This document shows positions 24,170 to 34,580 of a DNA stretch of 64,000 nt, piece by piece. The number at the start of each line of letters is the position of its first letter. Position 1 is the stretch's first letter. Made by a program: the position numbers and the translations under genes. A model generated the notes under the pieces. The model saw only the letters and a list, made by a program, of their open reading frames with translations. It was not told the origin of the DNA and searched no databases. Source of the DNA: Amaurobius ferox (lineage: Eukaryota > Arthropoda > Arachnida > Araneae > Amaurobiidae); contig OX578148.1 of the NCBI GenBank assembly GCA_951213105.1, positions 140,255,915 through 140,319,914 on the forward strand, in the 5' to 3' direction.

Positions 24170-24620
24170 GAAGGAAAGCCCTGACAGAAGCAGTTTTTAT
24201 AAAAATAAAAAAATCTGATGTGGGCAACACATGACTTTCCTTATAGAATGCCATGAATTTACTACTTTTACAGTTAAAAAAATGTTATTCTTATAGTAGA
24301 TATTTATATTCTTTCCAAGATATTGAATTTTCTTCAATTAATTGTAATTTTGATTGATTTAGCGTCATTTTTATCCATTTGGCGAGATTTTTGTTAATTT
24401 GGCAACAATTGAAAAAGTTGCCAAGTTGGCTACATCTCGCCAAATTCGTCGCCAAAATTTCGCCAAGCATTATGGACGAAGAAATAAGTTATTCTTACAG
24501 CAGATAAATAACTATTGGCGTTCAAATACAAAAGTATTACTCAAAGTATCTTTTTTCATGACTGGAACGAGCTAGATCCACTGGACTTGGATCCATTACT
24601 GGATTTTATGTAGCTTTGGA
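24170..24620 (+). repeat. Family C repeat, copy 1 (left part)
   Basis: Matches 24937-25300 in order: gcaacacatgactttcctta, then attctttccaagatattgaa, tttagcgtcatttttatcca, and tcgccaaaatttcgccaa. Internally, atttggcgagattttt and its counterpart acatctcgccaaat form an inverted pair able to fold into a hairpin. The copy ends near gaacgagctagatcc without a right terminus. Confidence 0.6.
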
Positions 24621-24961
24621 AAATTTCCTGACTGAAAAGTTCACAACTATGCAGTATTAAACTACAAAGTTTGTAGAGAGCGCTGCTGAGGGTTGGTAGA
24701 AACATCAAATTAGTTAGTATTGGCAAAATGCTTAGGTCAACTCTTTTTTGTTGTTTACCTCAAAATTTTCTTTAGAAATTTTCTTTAGTGCTTCATGAAG
24801 CTTCATTCGATGTCAAATATTTAGCTCTAACTGGTCCTGTTCTAATGTAACATCCGTTACATAAGGACTTAAATAATACTTTTAGGCTGAAGTAAACAAG
24901 ATGGCGTTATGTATAGAAAGCGACTTTTAATAATAAAAAATCTGATGAAGGCAACACATGA

Positions 24962-25819
24962 CTTTCCTTATATAATGTAATGAATTTACTACTTTTACAG
25001 TAAAAAAATAGGTTTTTCTTATAGTAGATACTAATATTCTTTCCAAGATATTGAATTTTCGACAATTAGTCGTCATTTTCATTGATTTAGCGTCATTTTT
25101 ATCCATTTGGCAAGATTTTCATTAATTTGGCAACATTTCATAAAGTCGCCAAGTTGGCGACATTCCGCCAAATTCGTCGCCAAAATTTCGCCAAACGTTA
25201 TGGACGAAGAAATAAGTTGTTCTTACAACAGAAAAATGACTATTGGCGTTCAGATACAAAAGTATTACTCAAAATATCTTTTTTCAGGAATGGAACGAGC
25301 TAGATCTACGAGAATGATGCCACCCAATTTATCGCATGGTATTACATATGAAAAGTGAACATGTTTCTCTATAGGAAATATTTTTTTTTTTCATTTCATA
25401 TGACTTTTTAATAATTTTTTTTTAAAATGTGCAATATCTCGAGAACGGTTCATGTTAGCGCTCTAAAATTTATGTCAATCGTTTTCTAATGAAAAATTAC
25501 ATAAGAAATATCTATTTGCGTAACTTTATTAGTGGTTTTGATTTTTTGACGATTTTTTCTAAATTTTATTTGAAAATTTAGGACGGTTCTGAACATTCGA
25601 TTACGTATAAAAACAATAGGCTTCCAGTGTTTATGAATTGTGATTTTTGTACCAAATTTGGTTCGAATCGGTCCACACACACACACACAGACATCACTTC
25701 AAAAATGTTTGATTCGTGATCAGGGATGCTTGAAACGTGCTCTCCCGTCGAAAACTCGATTTCGAATTTTCGACCCCGTCACAATACTTTCCTTATACTT
25801 ATGTATATATAAGGAAAGT
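24962..25819 (+). mobile_element. Family C repeat, copy 2, with terminal inverted repeats
   Basis: The left end ctttccttatat is matched by atataaggaaag at the right end (about 25808-25819), bounding about 860 bp. The interior includes the hairpin-forming segment gccaagttggcgacattccg, a cgagaacggttcatgttagc motif and a (CA)n run at 25675-25689. No transposase is encoded. The short TIRs suggest a non-autonomous DNA transposon of unknown superfamily, located in the last intron of the small-exon gene. Confidence 0.5.
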
Positions 25820-26244
25820 AACTAGACCACAACGCAGATTGCAACTCAATATTAAGTAAGCAAGTGCACTTTTTTGAAATATCTGAATTTCCTTTTAAAA
25901 ATGCGAAAACGTTTGGACCTCAGCGCTTAAGTGGGAGCTAGACTTTGCCAGTCAAACAAAAAATGACTAAACAACTGACTTCAATATAGTAGCGTCATCT
26001 AGTGTGACGAAATGGAAGCAGAATGAGACAAAAATATAAAATGCATGAACAATTATCCAAGAACAAACAAAAAATACAAATAAAATGCAGAGTGGATGAA
26101 CTCAACGTGCAGAGCAAAAAGAGAGTGATATAGAGAAATGAATGGGTAGGTCGTGAAGTAATTTCATCGATAGCTTCCAAGAATTCGTGGTTAGAGATTC
26201 TGTTGCCTCTTAGTGGTAGAATACACTAAACGCTTATAAGTTGT

Positions 26245-26440
26245 TTTATAGGGACGGGACAGCCAAGTAGTTAGTGCACGGGGATTGCAATCGGAAGACC
26301 TGAGTTCGATTCCTGGTTCTGCCCAAACTATCCCGTGGAAGGAGGGATACGATCCCTGTGGATGCCGCCCTCACTGGGCTCCGGTTCAATTTGGGTGACA
26401 ATTCCTGACCATCCGATCAGATACCTTGTCTTGTATGGTA
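26245..26440 (+). repeat. tRNA-derived SINE
   Basis: Head with an A-box-like agccaagtagttagtgca and a B-box gagttcgattcctgg at about 26300-26314, then the SINE body ccctgtggatgccgccctca, ctgggctccggttcaatttg and ggtgac. It matches the copies at 13895-14300 and 42846-42960. An RNA polymerase III internal promoter is expected from the two boxes; activity is not shown. Confidence 0.7.
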
Positions 26441-27304
26441 GGTCTGACGATATTTTCTACAATAAAATCTTTACATAAAACTCGTGTATCTGGAAAACTT
26501 AAACTTATTTGCCCGGAAGGTCAGACAAGCGCGGACCTACGAGGACATTGAAATCTTTTAGTATTAGGTAACCAGTCCATGCACTGGATCAGCCCCAAAC
26601 CCATGGATGTTCCCGGTCAGTCATTGTGATTAAAATGTTCTCGAACCAAAGCGGCCCACCGGTCATCGTCGGATGAAAACTCTGCCAAACATGAGTTGTC
26701 AAAGTGACAGGACTGTAAGTCTTACGTAGAAACGTACAGCTGTCGCTATATTTTGCTAACATAAAACAAACTGACATAAAAGATGTGTAACTGTGCATAA
26801 GGTTTTTACAACTTCCCCCTCCCCTCTCCTCCCATAATGGCCAGGCACTTAATTATTAACCGTTCACCTATACAGCGACTGGAGAGTGAACCATTTTATC
26901 GTCATACTACGTTGTGCAGGCGCACCACAGAGGGCGCTGTCATTACGCCCTTGACCGGGAACCAGTGGGTTTCCTTGTTCCCAATTTAGTTCAAAAGTAT
27001 ATTTTTGCTTTTCTTGTAGCACATTGAATTTGTTATTGTAGAGTATGAAAACTAATTTTAGCCCCTAAAAACACAGATCTGGAGCTTCTTCTGAATCGAT
27101 CCAGATACAATTACGAGATTAGTAAAATGTTTTCCAGAAGCTGGATCTGTTTTAGATAAAATGAGAAGTAGATCCTCTATCTATATTAACCCAGGATATA
27201 CTGTCTAAAATAGAGACTGCGTTGCTGAAACATTTTAATGACAATAAATAAAAATGACTGTGTGCAATGGATAAGGAACACTTGATCAAAGTACTTAAGC
27301 AGAA

Positions 27305-27307
<3 letters not shown>

Positions 27308-27338
<31 letters not shown>
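27308..27338. repeat. (ATT)n microsatellite
   Basis: About ten tandem ATT units in the last intron of the small-exon gene. The surrounding sequence shows no coding potential. Confidence 0.9.
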
Positions 27339-27684
27339 TTATCTGTGCTTAAGCTGTTCAAATTTTCCTTATGCTTTAATGACACTCTCATAAAAAAAGA
27401 TTTCTCTAAAATTAACATTCTCTCAATCTGAACAAATGCCACGTTCTTCGGTTGGTAAAAAATAGGTCTCTCATGATCTCCTGAAGTATTAAAAGCATCA
27501 GACGATTTTGCTAATATATTTATGTGAGTAACTTTTCTATCACCATGTAGTTATAAGAGTAACGATGTGTTTTGCTGCAGGATGTGATATAGAGGAAATA
27601 TATGCTATCTTTCTTATTTTCTGTTGTATAAATATTTGAGATCGCAATTTCTTAATTTATATTTATTTTGACTTTTCTTTTCAG

Positions 27685-27905
27685 AATGATCACTGATTTG
27701 GCCTTTGAAATCTTCTTCAACCCAAATGCTCATGGATCAATCTCCCGGCGTTTCACTCATTCAAAGCCTAAAGTGTACCATAGCTAAAATAGCTAAAATA
27801 TCATCCAAAATAATAGTTAAAATAAACAATAGATCCACAACTGTCCTGTTATTTTATCCGAACGCTGCATCATTAACAAATAGAAATAAACAACAATTTA
27901 AAAAA
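27685..27905 (+). CDS. Small-exon gene, terminal exon i with stop and 3' UTR
   Basis: Follows the splice acceptor acttttcttttcag. Entered in phase 0 it gives NDH and TGA (27694-27696); entered with one base carried over it gives Lys and TGA at once (27687-27689). Either way the coding part is at most four codons and the rest is 3' UTR. AATAAA at 27885-27890 is a canonical poly(A) signal. A transposon begins at 27914, so cleavage near 27905 is assumed. A 68-codon frame inside the UTR has no support. Confidence 0.55.
27885..27890 (+). terminator. Poly(A) signal AATAAA
   Basis: A canonical hexamer about 190 bp after the stop codons of the small-exon gene, followed by an A-rich stretch. It is the last feature before a mariner-type element that starts 24 bp downstream. 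Confidence 0.6.
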
Positions 27906-27913
27906 AATTAATA

Positions 27914-28890
27914 TACAGGGTGGTCATGATTAAAGTAGAGGTGTTTAGAACCCGATAGTGAGGAAACTGGTCGGCCAAATTCAAGCAAATTTGCAGTAAA
28001 TATTATTTAGACCATGGGATTTTGATTTTTAAAAGAAAAAAAAATAATTCGGATTTTTGCCACTGCAGGCCAAAGTGGCACTATAAGGCCTATGTTTGGA
28101 GTAAAATAGGCATAGGGAGTGCAGAAATTTACCTCCATGCTGAGAGGAACCGAACAATGCTGCTGAATTTTGTTATTCCGCAACTTCAACAGAGTAGATG
28201 TCTTGAATCTTCCATATTTATGCAGGATGGAGCACCCCTCATTGAGTTGTGCTTACAGGAACTCCTACGACAGCATTTTAACAACAACCGAATAATGAGT
28301 CGAGCGTTTTCTATGAAGTGGCCAGACCGTTCGTCTGATCTGACCTCTTGTGAATTTTGGTTGTGGGGTCATGTAAAGCACTTGGTATACCAAGAGAATG
28401 TGGAAAATTTAGCCACTTTGAAGGACCGAATAACATTGCACGTCAAGCAAATCAATGGAGATCTGCTGCATTCTCCAATAGAGAATGCTGTTCAGTGAAT
28501 GCACTTTTTGGAACATATGCAATGAAAACATGCTGAAACACACATGTAAATGATGTCAATATAAAAATTAATGTCATATGTATGTAAATGTAAGATGCGA
28601 ATGTAAATATAAAATATACTAAATGCGTATAAAATGTAAACGTGATGCCATTTTCAAAATGCATGTAAAATGTTAATTTTTTGTATTTCCTATGCCTATT
28701 TTACTCCAAAACTGGACTTTACAGCGCCAGTTTGACCACGGTGGCAAAAATCCGAACTATTTTTTTTACTTCTAAAAATAAAATACCCATGGTCTAAATA
28801 GTATTTACTGCACATTTGGTTGAGTTTGGCCCAACCGTTTTCTCACTATCGGGCTCTAAACACCTCTACTTTAATTATGGCCAGGCTGTA
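27914..28890 (+). mobile_element. Tc1/mariner-superfamily element with about 200-bp terminal inverted repeats
   Basis: The left end tacagggtggtcatgattaa is mirrored by ttaattatggccaggctgta at the right end, with TA dinucleotides flanking. The inverted similarity continues for roughly 200 bp on each side, including gtagaggtgtttagaaccc against gggctctaaacacctctac and tggtctaaatagtatttac against gtaaatattatttagacca. The 977-bp element encloses a partial transposase frame (28022-28498). TA target duplication and the protein motifs place it in Tc1/mariner; the unusually long TIRs recall fold-back-like derivatives. Confidence 0.8.
28022..28498 (+). pseudogene. Transposase remnant, DDE domain C-terminal part
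   Basis: A 158-codon frame. The first 35 residues come from translated TIR sequence, not transposase. Then KIGIGSAEIYLHAERNRTML leads to FMQDGAPLIELCLQELLRQ, which holds the second catalytic Asp, and MKWPDRSSDLTSCEFWLWGH, which holds the third acidic residue in the SCEFWLWG block. The DNA-binding domain and first catalytic Asp are missing, so the internal part has been deleted and the frame is non-functional. It ends at a TGA at 28496-28498. Confidence 0.7.
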
Positions 28891-29330
28891 TACTTTTGGT
28901 CTTTTGGACAAAATGATTACGATGGTTGAGAATAAAGAAACTGTAAGTTTAGAATCAATACGACTACTTTCATGTGGAAACTAATGGATGACATTGTACT
29001 ATTCATTAAAAGTAGAATTTAATAAGTGATAAAAATAACAATGATTAAAATTAATTATTTTATTCAACCCTATGTGCGTATTTTTGTGCAATATTATCCC
29101 AATATTTTAAGCAAATATTGGGACCATTCCGTTAAAATGTCCGAATTTTCTTATTGATCCAATATTAGAGCCAATGAAACGCCCATATTAGGATACTATT
29201 GGATTGCTACTAGGGTATATATTGATTTTCATAGCAACAAAACACTCCTGGAAATTATTATTCGAGAATGCAAAACTGTTTCTATAGCTGAACCAGAGAT
29301 TGCAGTTTCAGCAGAAGTTGAAGCCATTTT
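28891..29330. other. Intergenic AT-rich sequence
   Basis: Between two mobile elements. A local cluster of related segments (tatcccaatattttaagc, aatattgggaccattccg, ccaatattagagccaatg, cccatattaggatactattg) repeats the CCAATATT core four times between 29097 and 29200, alternating in orientation. No coding signal is seen. Confidence 0.35.
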
Positions 29331-29819
29331 GACTTTCTCATACGAAGTATTGATCTTGTTTGTCTGTCTGTCTGTCTTATGTCTCTATTCGATTTCTTGT
29401 GCACAACATATCAGCTACAAATATTAATTGCATCGTATCCGGCTTCTATATAGAACTAAATAGATTTCTTTTTAAATTCGAGATTGAATTTCATCGAAAT
29501 GATATGTTTTTTAACATGGTAGCATAGGACACAATTTTATTATAATCATACCTAAAAGGATTTATGAAAGGCTCAATGAACACTAGACGACGTTGTGAAA
29601 AATAGTCGCTATGCAATTATTTTTGTTCATGACGTTATTAGCCCCTCGTGGGAGGCAAGTTACCCCCGAGTGATAAATTGCAAGTACAAATCAAACGAAT
29701 CATTTTTTCAAGACCCTTTAACGTGAGGGGTAACACGCTACAGTTGTAATCAATCACGATTTTTCAAAAGAAAAATTTGTAAAATTAAGAAAAAAAATGA
29801 ATTCTGGCATGAGAAAGTC
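29331..29819 (+). mobile_element. Family B element, most complete copy with TIRs
   Basis: Bounded by gactttctcat and, at the other end, atgagaaagtc: 11-bp perfect terminal inverted repeats about 489 bp apart. The interior contains (GTCT)n at 29361-29380, tagcataggacacaatttta and agggtaacacgctacagttg, features shared with copies at 7.4, 10.6, 11.1 and 12.2 kb. It has no coding capacity, so it is a MITE-like non-autonomous element whose partner is unknown. Confidence 0.6.
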
Positions 29820-30720
29820 GAGTTGATTCGCACTCCAGTTAATTGATTGCTTCCTTATATTCCTTAAATGTTAATCACTTTGCATTTTAAAATTCAGAAT
29901 AATTAATAGAATATTCTGTTAACCAATATTTCATTATGAGTGTGGAATTGTAATACTTTCAGCAACTTTAGGATAGAGCACAATGTTCGACATGGCGCAG
30001 TAGCTGATATGTTTTTAAAATCATGCAACCGAGATCAAAACACTCTTTATTCTAATTTTTTTCACCTTTTTTAAATTAAAAAATGTGTGCAATTTTAAGG
30101 AGAAAGGATTTTCTAAAAATATCATCACATATATATTAAAAATTGTCTTCTGCATATTGATTGACAGCAATCATCTAAAAATATGTTTTTCGTATGTTAT
30201 TTAATTTACACAAAAAGTAAGAAATGAGAGTTTCTTCTTAGTGATAGATACAATGCTTAAAATATTATCCGTATCGTTTTATTTAAATTTGAAATTATGA
30301 GTGAAAAGTGAATTGAAGTCGTTGAAAATACAAAATTTCTTAAAATATGTATTTTATCTGTATTTTTAGTTGTATTTTTCTTCAGCCGGACAGTTTAATT
30401 ATATTTAATGTGTATTGTGACTCTTTTAAATAGTAAACTAAAAGTAAATTGAGTGTATATCACTCATTATTAAGTTCTTGATTCCTCAAGAGAAATTTAA
30501 AATAATATTTACTTTTTAAGGAGAATCAAGACTGTGTTTATTTCATTGAAAATATAAATTATCTGTAAATTTAATGAGATTTTCAGAGTATTGTTTTTAA
30601 TTATTTATAATACATTAGAAAAATGTAAAGTTAAATATACATGGCTATGATAATTAATTGATGTTTTATATGCAGCTTGCTAACAAAATGAATGAAAAAG
30701 AACGTTAGCATTTAAACTGC

Positions 30721-30761
<41 letters not shown>

Positions 30762-31017
30762 AAAATTGTGACGAGTTCAAGTCATTTAAAAATGAATGAA
30801 GTTTCTAAGTAAAATTGAAATAGCCCAGAGATTGTTTATTATAAGTGATTTGGTATTATTTATATACATTATTTTGTGTGATAACGGTAAAAATATTTCT
30901 CTTTTTAACGAATGTCAAAGCAAGAGTGAGAAAAAAATCAAATGAAGTTGATACCGAAAATCCTATGAGGCTCAAATCAGATTTGTTTTAAAGTCTATAC
31001 AAAAAGTTTGAATGACT
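29820..31017. other. Intergenic AT-rich sequence with (TA)n
   Basis: No gene, no exon-like segment and no recognised repeat apart from (TA)n at 30727-30760. The left end of the mariner remnant that follows is not identifiable here. Confidence 0.4.
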
Positions 31018-31087
31018 TTAACGTTTCTTTAAAAACTGCAAAATTATGTGTCTACTGCAGTTGAAATGAAACGTTAACTCTGCTAAT

Positions 31088-32352
31088 TTGAGCATGCTAT
31101 TTACGCGAGAAAACCATACACTGTTGTCACTGAATTTCCTGTTGTTTTCTATGTCAGTCACTAAAGATGACTTTATGACCAACGGTGCATTAAAATTTCT
31201 AATCACAAAAAGGCGCTGTGTATGCACCTCATGCAAACAATTTTTTGTCCATGAAATAAATCAGAGAAAGATTTCTGTGTCTGTATGGTACGGAATTTGG
31301 AATGGAAAACTGATTGGTCCTGTGTTTTATGAAGGGAGTCTTTCAGCTGAAAAATACATTTATTTTAAAGTTTATTTTAAAAGGTACTGTAACGGATTTT
31401 GTGGTGACAACAACATTATCGCTTCTAAAAAACATCTATTAACAACAAGATGGCGCGCCTGCACACCAGGTTATAATTGTGACAAACTGGCTCAACGAAA
31501 ACTCTTTTGATAAATAGTGAATTGGTTTGAAAGTAGCCACAGAATACCCACCCCCTAGATCCCCTGATTTAACCCCTCTCGATTTTTACTTATGGGGGTC
31601 GTCTTCGAACACTAGTTCGCTTCGATACTCGCTCACTAAATGCAATTGATCTTAAACTAAAGATAATTGATGCTTGCAACAATATTAGTGGTGAAGAACT
31701 CTAAAATATTTACAGAAGCATTATTAGAAGAGCTTAGTTATGCATTTGAGTTGAAGAAAAACATTTTGGGAATGCTTTGTGAATTGTATTTCTAGTATTT
31801 GTAACGAAATTTGTCCCTTTATATCAGTGATCTTCCATCAATATGTACATATTTTGATCATGTGCCCTAACCGCGTAGTGAGTACCACTACGTTATATGA
31901 TCTCTGTCTGTGTAATGCTTTATTTAGATGCATTTGTGATAAAAAATTTTGACACATATTAGCGTATTTTTGATCTGAACAATTTCCATCGTCCATTTGT
32001 TTATGATCCCTATTTTCACTGATGAAAAAGCCTTTCACATAGTACGGAAACGTGTCTTAAGTTAGATTTTTTCCTTTATCATAATTCAGTTGATTTTAAA
32101 GATACAGATATGCGGTTTTTTTTAATGATCTTGTTGCATTAAAAATAAAAAAATTCTGATTGACTCAATTTGTCTAAGGGGATCTTATAAAACTTTAAAA
32201 AGTGCAACTTTTTGAAAATGAATGGGAAGACTATTTCATTAACGTAGTCTTATTTCCTACCTCAATTTGAACATTTTTGCAATTTACATTGCCCACTTAT
32301 CCCGAACAGGTAAAGAATTAAAGTGCGTTTCAATCTTTTTGGGACCACCTGT
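31088..32352 (+). mobile_element. Decayed mariner-type transposon, left end missing
   Basis: The right terminus is recognisable at about 32305-32352 (ggtaaagaattaaagtgcgt then tttgggaccacctgtata). Frames upstream read SVWYGIWNGKLIGPVFYEGS from 31284; then, after a frameshift, QQDGAPAHQ with VTNWLNENSFD, including the second catalytic Asp; then EYPPPRSPDLTPLDFYLWG, including the third. This block order and the final Asp are those of mariner (D34D-type) transposases. The first catalytic Asp region is degraded and no left TIR is seen. Confidence 0.75.
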
Positions 32353-32560
32353 ATAGCAAGAGAAAATTAAACTAGTGTTTTTTATGAAATTACGTCATAA
32401 AATAGTCTGTTCTTTAATGGCACTAAAGCTAATTCAAGGAAATAAAACAATAGTACACACTCGGTTAGGAAAGCTATTTTTGTTGTCTATATCGCAAAAA
32501 AAGGAACTAATCCATTATCTGTTTTGTTACAGTAAATACCATTACTGACTACCTATACTA
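32353..32560. other. Short intergenic spacer
   Basis: Nothing recognisable lies between the mariner right end and the hAT-like MITE. Confidence 0.4.
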
Positions 32561-32764
32561 CAGTGTTTCTTTTAGGCATACCTCCGGGGGAGGGGCGAAG
32601 CCCCCCTGGAGACGAGCATTCGGCCCACTCGGAGACATTTCATGTTAACCTAGTTTCTATTTATGTAACGCGGCATGATATATTTATATATGGTAAATAG
32701 AAAACTTGTCCCCCTTAAAGTTTTATTCGTCCCTCTCTCCCAAAAAGTCCTGAAAGAAACGCTG
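32561..32764. mobile_element. 204-bp hAT-like MITE with central GC hairpin
   Basis: The left end CAGTGTTTCTTTTAGG is mirrored by CAGCGTTTCTTTCAGG read from the right end (14 of 16 matches). The flanks share cctatac: left at 32552-32558, right at 32765-32771, consistent with an 8-9 bp target duplication as made by hAT or Mutator-like transposases. Near its left end ggggcgaagcccc forms a strong hairpin within a larger inverted segment (ctccggggg against cccctggag). There is no coding capacity. Confidence 0.6.
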
Positions 32765-33960
32765 CCTATACATACGTTTAGCATGTTGTAATAAAAACGT
32801 TCCTAAATACTATATAATATTCACTAAATTACGTTATTTTGAGCACGTTGCTAATACAAAGCCACGTTTTGCATAACCGTAGCCATGCAGGATTACCATA
32901 TCAGTCAATATCTGATTCGAATGAGAAAAAGGCCATGTGTTGTCGATAAAAGTTTTACTTTTTATTTTGTGATTTGTATCAAGGTCTTGTCAGTGGTTAG
33001 TATCATTTCTCGGAATTTATGGATTTTAAACTTGCTTTCAATTTTAAGAGACATTTAAACTGCGAAATTGGGGGAAGGAAAGCACGCGATAGAAATATCT
33101 GTGTTATATTCAATCGCGTGGTTCGTAAACTAAAGTTTTCTGTCTTGTTGAGAAAGTTTCTCCTATTAACCATTACATTCCGTTATCACCATGACGATTA
33201 CAGAATGATTTTGATTTCTACGATGAAGCACTGTTTCTCCTCAGAGTCGACATTATTCGAAATCTTATTAAGGGACATAAAATAAATCGTTCCAATTGCA
33301 TTTAAATGCTGCTGTTGTACTGCTCTAAAAATTAAAACATTTAGTAACGGAGTAGAATTTATACTAATATTTTAACTAATGAGTTGCATTAATATACGCC
33401 TGTTAAAGACAGGGAAACTAATACTCTAACATTCTTAAACCCGGGCTGCAATTTTTATTAAATAAGTTTTATTTTGCAACTACAATTTTAACTTAGTTTA
33501 CAACTAAACGTTTTAACTTTGAAGAATGAGCAAAAACAGCTATTCATTTTCTATTGTTTGCTGCTCTTAACGAACTTATTTTAGCTGTATTACTTTAGCA
33601 GCTCAAACAGCTGTACGTATATTTTATTTTGTTTAAGAATGTAAAGCGTTTAGCGTCAAAAATAATCATTTCAATCAGAAATGAACTTCGTTAAGGTCTG
33701 TCGTGCAGTTGATACTAGAAGTGTGCAAAGTTGCAATTTCTTTGATCAATAGTGACTTCTGGAAGACCCTTCGGAGAGGAAATAAAAAATTCAGCTCCGT
33801 TAAGTTCTGTACCATAGACGGTACTATACATATACAAAGATGGCGTGTTCTGAGTCACCTGAGAACTTATGTCATAGATCTATCTGTACGACTTATGGTG
33901 TGGGAGGGGGTTTGGAAACTCTTCGTTGGACCCTTTTGAGACTATTAGCTGTCTATGCTC
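32765..33960. other. Intergenic sequence, no supported gene
   Basis: A frame of 88 codons at 33019-33285 begins with ATG but has no recognisable domain, no splice context that links it to anything and no neighbour support. I leave it out as a gene. Otherwise no feature is seen. Confidence 0.35.
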
Positions 33961-33984
33961 TTCCCCTCCCACGAGATACCATAT

Positions 33985-34120
33985 GCGAAATGCGTCCATG
34001 GACGCCAATGTCTGCAAAGGGGGATCAAACTGTTTGGGATAGGGTATGTCAAATACCTGTCATTTTGGGGAGGTTCTTCGTTTGGGATGGACGCTGTCCC
34101 ACCCGTAAGCAAAAGGTTAA
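33985..34120. repeat. Second copy of the TTAA-type MITE (right end preserved)
   Basis: Matches the 14463-14592 element over ggtatgtcaaatacctg, ttcgtttgggatgga and gtcccacccgtaagc, ending in aaaaggttaa with TTAA at 34117-34120. The left end is diverged and has no TTAA at the expected place. Open frames across it are products of the repeat. Confidence 0.55.
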
Positions 34121-34351
34121 GGAAATATAACAATTGTACTTACTAGAATTCCGTGGAGGATGAAGGTAGTCGTAGTCTGGTGATGCTACATCAGTCAGTT
34201 TAATTCCCCCGTCGTTTTGAGCCCTGGAATGATTAACACTTTTGTACAACACAAGCAATATACCGCATAATTTAAAATCGAAAACAACCCAAAAATAGGT
34301 TTAAAAGGCTTTTATTAAAATCCCCTTTATACGACGTACAAAACTCACACG

Positions 34352-34393
34352 GCCATAACGCTTTCGGGCACTATTATGCCCTTCATCAGTGGC
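34352..34393 (-). ncRNA. Hammerhead ribozyme motif, consensus core
   Basis: On the minus strand: GCCA, core CTGATGA, a stem II hairpin with GGGCA/TGCCC around TAATAG, GAAA, GCG, then TTA ahead of the predicted cleavage point, then TGGC that pairs with the leading GCCA as stem I. This is the best match to the hammerhead consensus in the window, including U at position 7 and a UH cleavage site (UA). Stem III is minimal and contains a G-U pair, as in Penelope-type hammerheads. Only one A before stem II departs from the usual form. Confidence 0.7.
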
Positions 34394-34580
34394 GAAGTGA
34401 AAACAATGTGCAAACATGTGCTTGAGTAGAGATCAGGCAAATTTTGCATATTAATCAATTTATAATTTTTACATTTTTACATTATTAGGGTAAAGGGATT
34501 AAATAAAAGGATTGATATATAATTTTGCCCGGCGGTTATGGCTTACATTTAAGCACATGTTCCCAACTTGTTTACACTTC

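Noticed and set aside
27705..27911. 68-codon ORF in the last exon of the small-exon gene
   Set aside because: Its frame cannot be entered from any upstream exon without passing a stop, and it overlaps the poly(A) signal.
33840..34130. 96-codon ORF with a plausible length
   Set aside because: Its second half is the TTAA-type MITE, also seen at 14.5 kb, and the frame is not conserved between the copies.
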